From the NCBI GenBank assembly GCA_017425245.1, contig JAFOOX010000027.1, forward strand, positions 62,001 to 126,000: 64,000 nt of DNA, in the 5' to 3' direction. Below the pieces are notes generated by a model. The model had not been told where the DNA came from, did not search any database, and worked only from the letters and a program-made list of their open reading frames with translations. The stretch's first letter is position 1. The number at the start of each line of letters is the position of its first letter. Position numbers and translations under genes: made by a program. Shown here piece after piece: positions 56,710 to 64,000 of this stretch. The DNA is from Gammaproteobacteria bacterium (lineage in GTDB: Bacteria; Pseudomonadota; Gammaproteobacteria; Enterobacterales; Neiellaceae).

Positions 56710-58722
56710 ATGATCAATCGCAAGCTGCCACGCGCCCTCAACACATCGGACGTGATGCCCGAGTTTATGGCCAACCAGGTGCCACTGATTAGCGCTGACA
56801 GTGCTTCTACTCGAGTTACCCTAGCGCTTGGCCAGGAAGACGCAGTTGATGCCTTGCGCTTTGCGCTGTCGCCATTTTGCCGTAGTCAGCATCTCTATCT
56901 CGCTGTTGATACTGGTTTTGATGATGAAGCCCTGATTGCTGACCTGTTGCAATGCGCGTTGGAACAACAGGAAAAGCCGGAGGTCTTTGACTGGATCTAC
57001 GTTCCCCGTTGGTCAGCGCCCGCATCGCCTCGATTGCTGGCGTTACCAGCATCATCGACTCAACGTTTTATCCAGGAACTTGGTCATTTTGTTGCGGCGT
57101 TGCGCAGTGCAAACTCCGAGCAGGCGTTTGAGCAGCTGTTGCAGTCGTTTGGCAGCAGTGATGAATTGCGTGATTTTCTGGCAGAACTGGCCTTGCATGA
57201 GTCACTACGCAATGATCTCACCAACCATGTGGTGCCCCTTGTTCAGCACACCGCCGATAATTCGTTTCCCCTCTATCACTGCCTACGTTTGAACGAAGCT
57301 CGCCTATTTGGTGATGTTCGCTATGAAAGCCAAGCCGGTACTGTCTCAACCCATCCCCGCTTACTGGTTCCAGGGTTACTGCATATGGCTAACGGCGGTG
57401 TACTGGTTATCCGCGCTGAGCAGTTATTGGAACAACCGGAATGCTGGCGCCGCTTGAGATTGGTATTGATGACCAGCCAGCTGGAATGGCAACCGAGTGA
57501 AGCAACGACCATTGCCACCGGTTTTTCTGCCGATCCGGTACCTGTCACGGTCAAGGTCATTCTGCTAGGCGATCGCATGACCTGGGCTGAGCTGCACGAT
57601 ACAGATCCGCAACTGATAGAACAATTTCCGCTACTAGTAGATGTGCAGCCGAGCTTCGAAATTGGTTCGCGCGCTGATTTTTTGCGCTACTCCTTCCTGC
57701 TCCGGGCCTTGGCGGAGCGCAGCAACTTGCTACCGTTGCGGGATAATGCCATCTATCGGTTGGCACAATGGGCAGCCCGTCAGGCCGGTGAGAACCGGCG
57801 AGTAACCCTCGCCAATGGTGAAATCGAAACCTTATTGGCGCAGGCTTCGTTTCTGGCTCATGGTGATGGTGAACACCAGATTGCCGCCAGCCATATCGTC
57901 GATGCGCTGCACCGTCAGCGCAACCGGGCCAGTTTGGTGGCCGAACAGCACTATCGCGCGATTGAGTTGGGGCAGATCCGCATCCAGATGCAGGGGCGCC
58001 AGATCGGTCAGGTTAATGGGCTGACCGTGATTGAAGCCGCTGGCGAGCTCTTTGGTGAACCTTCGCGGATCACCGCTAGTGTTCACTTGGGCGATGGCGA
58101 TGTCATCGATATCGAGCGGCGCTCGGAGATGGGCGGTAATCTGCATGCCAAGGGGATGCTGATCCTCAGTGCCTTCATTCATGGCTTGTTTTCCCAAGAT
58201 GCCCCCCTGCCCCTTACCGGCTCACTGGTATTCGAGCAATCCTACTTCGAAGTCGATGGCGACAGCGCTTCTTTGGCTGAACTGCTGGCATTGCTGTCGG
58301 CCATGGCCGACGCTCCCTTGCAGCAGAACCTGGCGGTTACTGGCGCTATTGATCAATTTGGCAACGTCCTCGCCGTTGGCGGGGTCAACGAGAAGATTGA
58401 GGGGCTTTGGCAAGTCGCACAGCGTCTGGGGATCACGCATGCCGTTGGCGTGCTGATTCCAGCGACCAATGTCTGCCAGCTCAACCTGAGTGATGAAGTG
58501 GCCGAAGCCGTGGCCCAACAACAGTTGCTGATCTATCCCATCGATCACGCAGAGCAAGCAATCGAACTGTTATCGGGTGTAAAAGCCGGGATTGCTGATA
58601 GTGAGGGAAGCTACCCGGCGAACACGCTATATGGCGCCATTCAACGCAGGGTCGAGCGTATCCTCGATCAGGAACGACCAAGCTTGGGTCGTTGGTTTAG
58701 CCACCGGCTGAAGAAACGCTAA
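56710..58722 (+). CDS. ycbZ: Lon-like protease YcbZ
   Basis: 670-residue Lon-family protein. The C-terminal protease domain carries the catalytic Ser519 in VDGDSASL and Lys562 in GGVNEKIEG, 43 residues apart as in Lon. The N-terminal half keeps a degenerate AAA-like fold: no G-x4-GKT Walker A is visible, so ATP use is doubtful, as in E. coli YcbZ. E. coli YcbZ is about 85 residues shorter. AGGA lies five bases before the ATG. It is followed by fabA, as in E. coli. Confidence 0.87.
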   Translation: MINRKLPRALNTSDVMPEFMANQVPLISADSASTRVTLALGQEDAVDALRFALSPFCRSQHLYLAVDTGFDDEALIADLLQCALEQQEKPEVFDWIYVPRWSAPASPRLLALPASSTQRFIQELGHFVAALRSANSEQAFEQLLQSFGSSDELRDFLAELALHESLRNDLTNHVVPLVQHTADNSFPLYHCLRLNEARLFGDVRYESQAGTVSTHPRLLVPGLLHMANGGVLVIRAEQLLEQPECWRRLRLVLMTSQLEWQPSEATTIATGFSADPVPVTVKVILLGDRMTWAELHDTDPQLIEQFPLLVDVQPSFEIGSRADFLRYSFLLRALAERSNLLPLRDNAIYRLAQWAARQAGENRRVTLANGEIETLLAQASFLAHGDGEHQIAASHIVDALHRQRNRASLVAEQHYRAIELGQIRIQMQGRQIGQVNGLTVIEAAGELFGEPSRITASVHLGDGDVIDIERRSEMGGNLHAKGMLILSAFIHGLFSQDAPLPLTGSLVFEQSYFEVDGDSASLAELLALLSAMADAPLQQNLAVTGAIDQFGNVLAVGGVNEKIEGLWQVAQRLGITHAVGVLIPATNVCQLNLSDEVAEAVAQQQLLIYPIDHAEQAIELLSGVKAGIADSEGSYPANTLYGAIQRRVERILDQERPSLGRWFSHRLKKR

Positions 58723-58742
58723 GGCGTGATCGGAGTTGTTGG

Positions 58743-58758
58743 GCGTACACTCGTACGC
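58743..58758 (+). promoter_or_regulatory. Candidate FabR operator upstream of fabA
   Basis: GCGTAC-ACTC-GTACGC has perfect 6-bp inverted arms 39-54 bases before the fabA ATG. FabR in enterobacteria binds related GCGTAC-type palindromes before fabA and fabB to repress unsaturated fatty-acid synthesis. Function is inferred from position and resemblance. No FadR-type box was seen. Confidence 0.5.
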
Positions 58759-58796
58759 TAAAGTGTCGCCCGAGTTTCAGTAGATCGTGAGTTCCC

Positions 58797-59306
58797 ATGC
58801 AAGCCAGTTTTGATCGTGACGCCCTGCTCGCCTGTAGCCGTGGCGAGTTGTTCGGCCCGGGCAACGCCCAGCTGCCGGCCCCCAACATGTTGATGATGGA
58901 TCGCATTGTCCATATCGCCGATGAAGGCGGCCCCTTCGATAAAGGTGAAATCATTGCTGAACTGGATATCCGTCCCGATCTCTGGTTTTTCGACTGTCAC
59001 TTCCCGGGCGATCCGGTAATGCCGGGTTGTTTGGGTCTTGACGCAATGTGGCAGCTGGTCGGCTTCTTCCTCGGCTGGAGCGGTGGCCCGGGCAAGGGAC
59101 GTGCGCTTGGGGTTGGTGAAGTGAAATTCACCGGCCAGATCCTGCCGGGTGCCAAGCTGGTGACCTACCGCATCAATATGAAGCGGGTGATCAAGCGCAA
59201 GCTGTTCATGGGGATGGCTGACGGTGAAGTCGCCGTTGATGGGCGCGTGATCTACACGGCAACCGATCTGAAGGTGGGCCTGTTCACCGACACCAGCTCG
59301 TTCTGA
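58797..59306 (+). CDS. fabA: 3-hydroxydecanoyl-ACP dehydratase/isomerase FabA
   Basis: 169-residue FabA. It dehydrates 3-hydroxydecanoyl-ACP and isomerises the trans-2 product to cis-3, giving the first double bond of unsaturated fatty acids. Active-site H68 lies in FDCHFPGDP and D82 in GLDAMWQ, corresponding to E. coli H70 and D84. The length matches. A FabR-like palindrome precedes it and a strong terminator follows. Neighbours ycbZ and rmf are the same as in E. coli. Confidence 0.97.
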   Translation: MQASFDRDALLACSRGELFGPGNAQLPAPNMLMMDRIVHIADEGGPFDKGEIIAELDIRPDLWFFDCHFPGDPVMPGCLGLDAMWQLVGFFLGWSGGPGKGRALGVGEVKFTGQILPGAKLVTYRINMKRVIKRKLFMGMADGEVAVDGRVIYTATDLKVGLFTDTSSF

Positions 59307-59324
59307 TCACAACCTCCTCAACGT

Positions 59325-59350
59325 CGAAAGCCCCGCATGCGGGGCTTTCG
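59325..59350. terminator. Terminator between fabA and rmf
   Basis: Perfect 12-bp stem CGAAAGCCCCGC / GCGGGGCTTTCG with an AT loop, 19 bases after the fabA stop; the U-run is short. As fabA and rmf are convergent, it can serve both strands. Confidence 0.8.
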
Positions 59351-59394
59351 GGTTTCAGAAGATTAATGCGTTGCTTGCTACAACAGGTTCAGGC

Positions 59395-59574
59395 TTATTT
59401 GTCAGGGAAAAGACCTACGCTGACCACTTCGCGCGCACTGCGCCAACCTCCAAGCCACTCGGAACGAGCATCTGTCTGCTGATACGGGCAACAATCGCGC
59501 GAACGCCCACTGGCACCAGCGGAGTAACCCTTGGCATGGGCGCGTTCAAGACGGTCACGTTTTTGTCTCTTCAT
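59395..59574 (-). CDS. rmf: Ribosome modulation factor RMF
   Basis: 59-residue basic protein, beginning MKRQKRDRLERAHAKGYSAG, then SGRSRDCCPYQQTDARSEWL and GGWRSAREV. This is the typical RMF, which pairs 70S ribosomes into inactive 100S dimers in stationary phase. The ATG at 59574 has a purine-rich AAGGGG about nine bases upstream. A possible promoter (TTGCAC, 17 bases, AATTCT) lies in the 103-base gap upstream. The gene lies directly after fabA in convergent orientation, as in E. coli. Confidence 0.95.
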   Translation of the reverse strand: MKRQKRDRLERAHAKGYSAGASGRSRDCCPYQQTDARSEWLGGWRSAREVVSVGLFPDK

Positions 59575-59677
59575 AGGCTCTACCCCTTCCCAACTGTGGT
59601 TCCGGTAACAGGCGCCGATTACCGCGCCTCGTTAAGAATTTGCCAGTTAGGCGAATAGTGCAAATGCAAATTACTTC

Positions 59678-61216
59678 TTAGCCAATGGATCTTATGTATA
59701 AACGGCGCAAGCCCAAGGCAAACAGCATGACGCCAAGCAGCCAAAGGCTATAGCTAGCCCCTTTGCGTTCGATAGTAGGCGGCGCTTCGTTGGGGCATTG
59801 GTCAGATGTGCCGCCAGTGAGGGCCAGACGTACCGTCCGCACCACATACTCCTGTTCGCCAGACACCAACGCGCCGGAGCCATCGCGAGCATCGGTTTTG
59901 AGCAAAGCGTGAGCCAGAATTTCACCGCTTTCGTCAATGGCCACCGCATCGACGATCTCGTAGGCGCTGTCACATGGGATCAGGGCGTTAAGATCGGTGA
60001 AACTGTTGTCGCGAGCATCGTACAGAAAGCCGTGATGGCGGCGATTCTGCGAGTTTGGGGCCAGTTCCCACTCACCCCAGCCAACCACCTGGCCTTTGCT
60101 GTTAACGGCGCGGGCGACACTATTGGATGCGCGATAGAAGTCTTGGACACCACCGTCACCACCGAAGGCGTAGCGCAAAGTGGCGCCTTCAGCACCGAGA
60201 GGATAGACAAAGAACTTGCTGTAGGTGTAACCATCAATGCGTAAAGGCACTTGGCCAACCACATAAGTCACGCCATCACTGTTGGTGTCACTGATCCCGT
60301 GGGCGTAGCTATAGGTAAATGCTGCTGGATCGTGGATCAGGCTCACTTGGCCATCTTGGTAAACGGTCGCCAAGGTGCGAATAACGCTGTCGCTACTTTC
60401 CGCATAACTGGCATAGCCAATAGCTACACCATCGCTGTTGATGGCGTTCGCTTGACTGCTGTAGAGGCGTTCATCGTCATCAGTGGGGGTAAACGGCAAT
60501 CCCAGATTGGTACCACTCACCACCTCACCGCCGTCACTCAATTGCCAGGCATATGCACGCAGCTGGTAGGCAACCGATTGCGCACACACCACCTGCGGAT
60601 AACCGCTCTCTTCGATACAGGTGGCATAGCTCTCGGCGCTACCAACCGTCTGGCTGATACTGGCATAACCAACGGCCAAGTTACTGGCATTCACGGCAAG
60701 GATCCGGCTGATGCCCCCTGTTTCGTTGTAAGGCGGCAGCACCGGGGTGATGGTTACCCCATCAAGGGTGGTAAAGGCGCGGGCAGGAAAATCGCGCACC
60801 ACCTTTTCATCCTCAACCTCGTTGATGGTGAACTCAGTGAGGTAATAGGGCGCAGTGCCGCTGCCGACCATCAGTCCGGAGGGGGTGACACCGACCAAGT
60901 ACTCTTCGGTGGTGCCGCTACGCACGCCGTCGTCGTTAAAGCTGTCAAACGCTGTTACCGAGGTAGCTTCGCCGTTGCGCAGGAACAAGGCCGACAGATC
61001 ACCGGCCTTGAACAGCGTTGTGTCACCGACATTATAGGTACTGGTGTAACGAATTTGGCCATTGGCGGCGGTGATGTCACCGTTGCTGGCGGTGCCATAG
61101 ACCAGCTCTACATCATCCGATGCGCCCAGATCTTCTACCGAGTAAACGGCGGCAAAGCCAGGGGCGGCCAGCAAGGCCAGGGTGATGACGGAAAGGCTGA
61201 AACCGGCAAAACGCAT
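59678..61216 (-). CDS. DUF3466 family exported protein
   Basis: 512 residues from the ATG at 61216, which has AGGAG six bases upstream; an ATG 17 codons earlier is in frame but less likely. It has a signal peptide (about 1-22, ending APGFA), repeated beta-type blocks that include AVGYASI, AIGYASY and VVGWGEWEL, and a C-terminal hydrophobic segment (ASYSLWLLGVMLFALGL) followed by RR and other basic residues, resembling a GlyGly-CTERM sorting anchor. The function is unknown. It lies between rmf and the glutaredoxin-like gene, as in Vibrio and Shewanella relatives. Confidence 0.8.
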   Translation of the reverse strand: MRFAGFSLSVITLALLAAPGFAAVYSVEDLGASDDVELVYGTASNGDITAANGQIRYTSTYNVGDTTLFKAGDLSALFLRNGEATSVTAFDSFNDDGVRSGTTEEYLVGVTPSGLMVGSGTAPYYLTEFTINEVEDEKVVRDFPARAFTTLDGVTITPVLPPYNETGGISRILAVNASNLAVGYASISQTVGSAESYATCIEESGYPQVVCAQSVAYQLRAYAWQLSDGGEVVSGTNLGLPFTPTDDDERLYSSQANAINSDGVAIGYASYAESSDSVIRTLATVYQDGQVSLIHDPAAFTYSYAHGISDTNSDGVTYVVGQVPLRIDGYTYSKFFVYPLGAEGATLRYAFGGDGGVQDFYRASNSVARAVNSKGQVVGWGEWELAPNSQNRRHHGFLYDARDNSFTDLNALIPCDSAYEIVDAVAIDESGEILAHALLKTDARDGSGALVSGEQEYVVRTVRLALTGGTSDQCPNEAPPTIERKGASYSLWLLGVMLFALGLRRLYIRSIG

Positions 61217-61286
61217 GCACTTCTCCTGAAAATCGGCGACTCGGCGACTCGAAAGCGCCGTCATCATAGCCGCTTCTGGCGGCTGG

Positions 61287-61520
61287 CTAAATTGGCTCAG
61301 GACGATAGATCGTCAAGAAATGTTCAAGCTGCTGACGATCAAACGGCCAGTCCAGCTCGCCACCGGCGCTGGCCACTACCGGGATGCGCCAACCATAGGT
61401 TGCGCGCTGGCGCTCGTCGTTGATGATGTCACAGCGTTCAAAGCGCGCGCCAAGCCGCTGCAGCATGGCATCGGCCTGTTCGCACAGATGGCAGCCGTCG
61501 GTGTGATAAAGCAGGATCAC
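61287..61520 (-). CDS. Glutaredoxin-family (DUF836-like) protein
   Basis: 77 residues from the GTG at 61520, overlapping the rlmKL stop (GTGA) with GGGGGG six bases upstream; a longer in-frame start lies inside rlmKL. It has the thioredoxin fold: TDGCHLCEQADAML with the C-x-x-C redox pair (about residues 9-12), and a cis-Pro-like RIPVV turn. Small thiol exchange is likely, but the partner is unknown. It is translationally coupled to rlmKL. Confidence 0.85.
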   Translation of the reverse strand: MILLYHTDGCHLCEQADAMLQRLGARFERCDIINDERQRATYGWRIPVVASAGGELDWPFDRQQLEHFLTIYRPEPI

Positions 61521-63622
61521 TGGCTGCCCCCCTGCCAGTGCAGCAACCAACAACGATGGATGCGCTGGTTACGGGCGAAATCTGGCGGAATCGACATCGC
61601 CGACACATCTTCGGCGCGGAATCCGAGCTGGCTGATGGCCGCTTCATCAAAGCGGAAACGGGTATGGTTGGTGGAAAACACCACGGTGGCACCATCAGCC
61701 AACCAGCGGCGCAACTGGCCTAACAGCGGCAGATAGTCGCGCTGGACATCAAACACCCCTTCCATCCGCTTGGAATTGGAAAAGGTGGGCGGATCCAGAA
61801 ACACCAGATCGAACTTGCCGCTCGGCTCACCGGCAACGAAGGCCATGCAGTCATCACGACGCAGCCGGTGGTGGCGGCCATCTAGGCCGTTAGTGGCGAA
61901 GTTGCGTTCGGCCCAGTCAAGATAGGTATTGGACATATCAACACTGAGTGACGCGCGGGCCCCACCCAAGGCCGCCTGCACCGTCGCCGAGGCGGTGTAG
62001 CAGAACAGGTTGAGCAGCCGTTTGCCGCGGGCATGATCATGCAACCAGCGCCGCATTGGACGGTGATCGAGAAACAGGCCGACATCGAGGTAATCGCAGG
62101 GGTTGATCCATAGCTCGGCGTCATGCTCCTTGACCGTGAACCACAGGTCGCGGGCGTCTTGACGCTCATACTGCTGCTTGCCCTTCTGCCGCTCACGGGT
62201 CTTGAAGGCGATACGTGCCGGATCATTGAAATCGGCCAGAGCCACCAGCGCATCATCGCGACGGCGGCGCGCCTTTTCCGGCTCAATAGTATCGGGTGCG
62301 GCATATTCCTGAACCACCAGCCAGTCACCATAGCGATCAATGGCCAGGTTGTAGTCGGGCAGATCGGCGTCGTAGAGCCGATAAGCTTCAATCCCCTGCT
62401 CTGCCGCCCAGCTGTCGATCTTCTTGAGGTTCTTGCGCAGGCGGTTGGCGAAATCGTCAGCAGGCAGCTGCGGCTCGCCACCGGTGATGGCGTAATGCAT
62501 CAAGCGGCATTTGAGTGGGCCGTTATAAAGCTGATGGCGACGTTCAGGGCGCATGCGCAGCTGCTCCAGTGCCCCTTCATCGCTGGAAAGGATGGTCAAC
62601 CGCCAATCTTTGAACGCGCGTTTGAGGCGGGCGCCAAACTGCCAGTAAAGCGCCAGAGTCTCAGTCATCTCACCGAGGCGCTCGCCGTAGGGCGGGTTGC
62701 AGATGATCAAGCCCGGGGTCAGTTCGCCGGGGCCAATGGCGGTGGCATCGGCCACCTCAAAGTCCACCAGCCCTTCGATCCCTGCTTCGCGGGCATTGGC
62801 GCGGGCCACGGTGATTTGACGCGGATTAAGGTCTACCCCAAACAGCGGTGTCTGACAGCTATCGATACCAGTGCTGCGGCGCGCCTCAGCCTGTTGCTGC
62901 AACTGGCGCCACAGATCGCGATCCGCTTCCGGCCAGCGCACACAGGCAGGCAGATGACGAAGCAGGCCAGGGGCGATATCGGCGGCCATCAGGGCCGCTT
63001 CAATCACGAGCGTGCCTGAACCACAGAACGGATCGATCAGCGACTCCTGGGTGCTCCAGCGTGCGCGCTTAAGCATGGCTGCAGCCAAGTTTTCTTTGAG
63101 TGGCGCCGCGCCCTGACGCAGACGGTAGTGACGCTGGTGCAAAGGCCCACCCTGACAGTCGATGGCAACCAACGCCTGCCCTTTATCAACCCACACCGCG
63201 ACTCGCAGATCGGCGTCATCACTGTTGATGGTTGGGCGCCAGCCTTTTTGCTCGCGGCAACGGTCAACAATGGCGTCCTTGACCTTGAGCGCGCCGAACA
63301 TGGTGTTGGTGATGCCACGCAGCTCACCGTCGAACTGTACGGCCAACGTCAGGGCTGGAGTGAACCACTGCTCCCACTCCATGCTTTTGACCAGATCATA
63401 GAGATCATCGACGCTGGCTACTTCACCCTCGCCCACCAGCCGGTAGAGGCGCGAAGCCACGCGGCTCCACAGCAGCAATTGATAGCTGGCCTGCTGGCTT
63501 AAACGCGCATGAACTCGCCCGGCCGCATGGCCAATGGCTTCGCCACCGGCTGCAACTACCTCTTCAGCCACCAGATCTTCAAGGCCGGCAGGTGAGGTCA
63601 GCAGATAGCGAGCATCGGTCAT
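61517..63622 (-). CDS. rlmKL: 23S rRNA methyltransferase RlmKL (bifunctional)
   Basis: 701 residues from the ATG at 63622 (AGGA nine bases upstream). It has an N-terminal THUMP domain (about 45-150), an RlmL methyltransferase with DPFCGSGTLVIEAAL and NPPYGERLG (m2G2445), and a C-terminal RlmK Rossmann domain with LNLFCYTASATVQAA and FLDPPTFSNS (m7G2069). The fused form is the E. coli type. A longer ATG start at 63646 adds eight residues with no family support. It is the first gene of the minus-strand rlmKL-glutaredoxin operon. Confidence 0.96.
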   Translation of the reverse strand: MTDARYLLTSPAGLEDLVAEEVVAAGGEAIGHAAGRVHARLSQQASYQLLLWSRVASRLYRLVGEGEVASVDDLYDLVKSMEWEQWFTPALTLAVQFDGELRGITNTMFGALKVKDAIVDRCREQKGWRPTINSDDADLRVAVWVDKGQALVAIDCQGGPLHQRHYRLRQGAAPLKENLAAAMLKRARWSTQESLIDPFCGSGTLVIEAALMAADIAPGLLRHLPACVRWPEADRDLWRQLQQQAEARRSTGIDSCQTPLFGVDLNPRQITVARANAREAGIEGLVDFEVADATAIGPGELTPGLIICNPPYGERLGEMTETLALYWQFGARLKRAFKDWRLTILSSDEGALEQLRMRPERRHQLYNGPLKCRLMHYAITGGEPQLPADDFANRLRKNLKKIDSWAAEQGIEAYRLYDADLPDYNLAIDRYGDWLVVQEYAAPDTIEPEKARRRRDDALVALADFNDPARIAFKTRERQKGKQQYERQDARDLWFTVKEHDAELWINPCDYLDVGLFLDHRPMRRWLHDHARGKRLLNLFCYTASATVQAALGGARASLSVDMSNTYLDWAERNFATNGLDGRHHRLRRDDCMAFVAGEPSGKFDLVFLDPPTFSNSKRMEGVFDVQRDYLPLLGQLRRWLADGATVVFSTNHTRFRFDEAAISQLGFRAEDVSAMSIPPDFARNQRIHRCWLLHWQGGSQ

Positions 63623-63720
63623 GAGGCAGATTCCTGACATTGGCATGGGCGCGGCAGGAGTGCCGCAGGCCCGAGGCGGCGCAGTATAGCGAAGAACATA
63701 AAGAATGGCGCAGATAAGGT

Positions 63721-63749
63721 TTGCGCTACCAGATCTTCGCTGTTAGGAT
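63721..63749 (+). promoter_or_regulatory. Promoter of tRNA-fMet
   Basis: TTGCGC, a 17-base spacer and TAGGAT, followed by the GC-rich discriminator GCGCCCC, lie just before the tRNA. The GC-rich discriminator is typical of stringently controlled stable RNA promoters. It would start transcription about 10 bases before the mature tRNA. Confidence 0.6.
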
Positions 63750-63765
63750 GCGCCCCTCTTGTGGA

Positions 63766-63842
<77 letters not shown>

Positions 63843-63880
63843 ATCCACAGCCTGACCAGACGAGCGGTCAGGTAGCAATA

Positions 63881-63904
63881 AACGCCGCAATTGCGGCGTT
63901 TTTG
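63881..63904 (+). terminator. Intrinsic terminator after tRNA-fMet
   Basis: AACGCCGCAATTGCGGCGTT is a perfect 10-bp inverted repeat and is followed by TTT. It ends the tRNA transcript and may also serve the convergent mscL gene. Confidence 0.85.
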
Positions 63905-63961
63905 CGTTTTCGGCGTGAGAGATTTTCGAGCCCCATTGTCCAGGGCCTGCCTATCTTGGCC

Positions 63962-64000
63962 TCAACGCTGTTGCTTGAGTAGATCGCGGATCTCAGTCAG
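63962..64000 (-). CDS. mscL: 3' end of large-conductance mechanosensitive channel MscL
   Basis: The minus strand from the window edge reads LTEIRDLLKQQR followed by a stop. This matches the cytoplasmic C-terminal helix of MscL (E. coli ends in a very similar LLTEIRDLLK segment). Only 12 residues are inside the window, so the identification rests on this short but characteristic match. Confidence 0.6.
   Translation of the reverse strand: MTEIRDLLKQQR

Noticed and set aside
60251-61423. 390-residue plus-strand reading frame opposite the DUF3466 gene
   Set aside because: It is an antisense shadow: composition is low-complexity Gly/Ala/Thr, it has no ribosome binding site, and the minus strand encodes a convincing exported protein.

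Overview
The window is a single chromosomal segment of a Gram-negative gammaproteobacterium with fairly high GC and dense, operon-style gene packing. Several gene orders point to the Alteromonadales/Aeromonadales side (Shewanella/Ferrimonas-like): ttcA-uspE-fnr-tauE/safE-ccoSIH-ccoPQON, the ycbZ-fabA-rmf-(DUF3466)-(glutaredoxin)-rlmKL block, a DUF3019 protein next to a MipA/OmpV porin and a two-component system, and a FocA-type channel. The genus is inferred from these orders, not proven.

Layout. 1-10.6 kb: right half of a type VI secretion (T6SS) locus, tssC(partial)-tagJ-tssE-tssF-tssG-clpV, then hcp and vgrG behind a good sigma-54-type promoter. 10.6-14.2 kb: two poorly characterised proteins downstream of vgrG (one HEAT-like, one possibly a degenerate thiolase fold), an M14 metallopeptidase and an alpha/beta hydrolase. 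14.2-18.5 kb (minus): SNF2/SWIM helicase and pyrC. 19.3-24.9 kb: an envelope module of TonB-dependent receptor, a 39-residue membrane microprotein with a near-perfect ribosome binding site, MipA/OmpV, DUF3019, response regulator and histidine kinase. 24.9-29.1 kb (minus): a truncated cupin, glgA, and a polyphosphate pair (CHAD protein and Ppx). 29.2-39.9 kb: mgtE, a small orphan, a LysR regulator divergent from a FocA-CBS fusion, a GH13 lipoprotein, ygiQ, a HAD phosphatase, a broken histidine kinase remnant, and cobB.

39.9-43.7 kb (minus): the spermidine/putrescine importer potABCD. 43.8-46 kb: LysE/RhtB exporter, membrane protein and a Bax-like protein whose expected catalytic Glu is His. 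46-55.9 kb (minus): ttcA, uspE, fnr, then the cbb3 oxidase assembly genes and ccoNOQP, including the small ccoQ and ccoS. 56-64 kb: lipoprotein, Lon-like YcbZ, fabA with a FabR-like palindrome, the tiny rmf gene, DUF3466, glutaredoxin-like protein, rlmKL, initiator tRNA-fMet and the last codons of mscL.

Themes: contact-dependent competition (T6SS), envelope sensing, anaerobic/microaerobic respiration (FNR, cbb3, FocA), polyphosphate and glycogen storage, and translation or stationary-phase factors (RMF, RlmKL, TtcA). No CRISPR array, insertion sequence, prophage or rRNA was seen.
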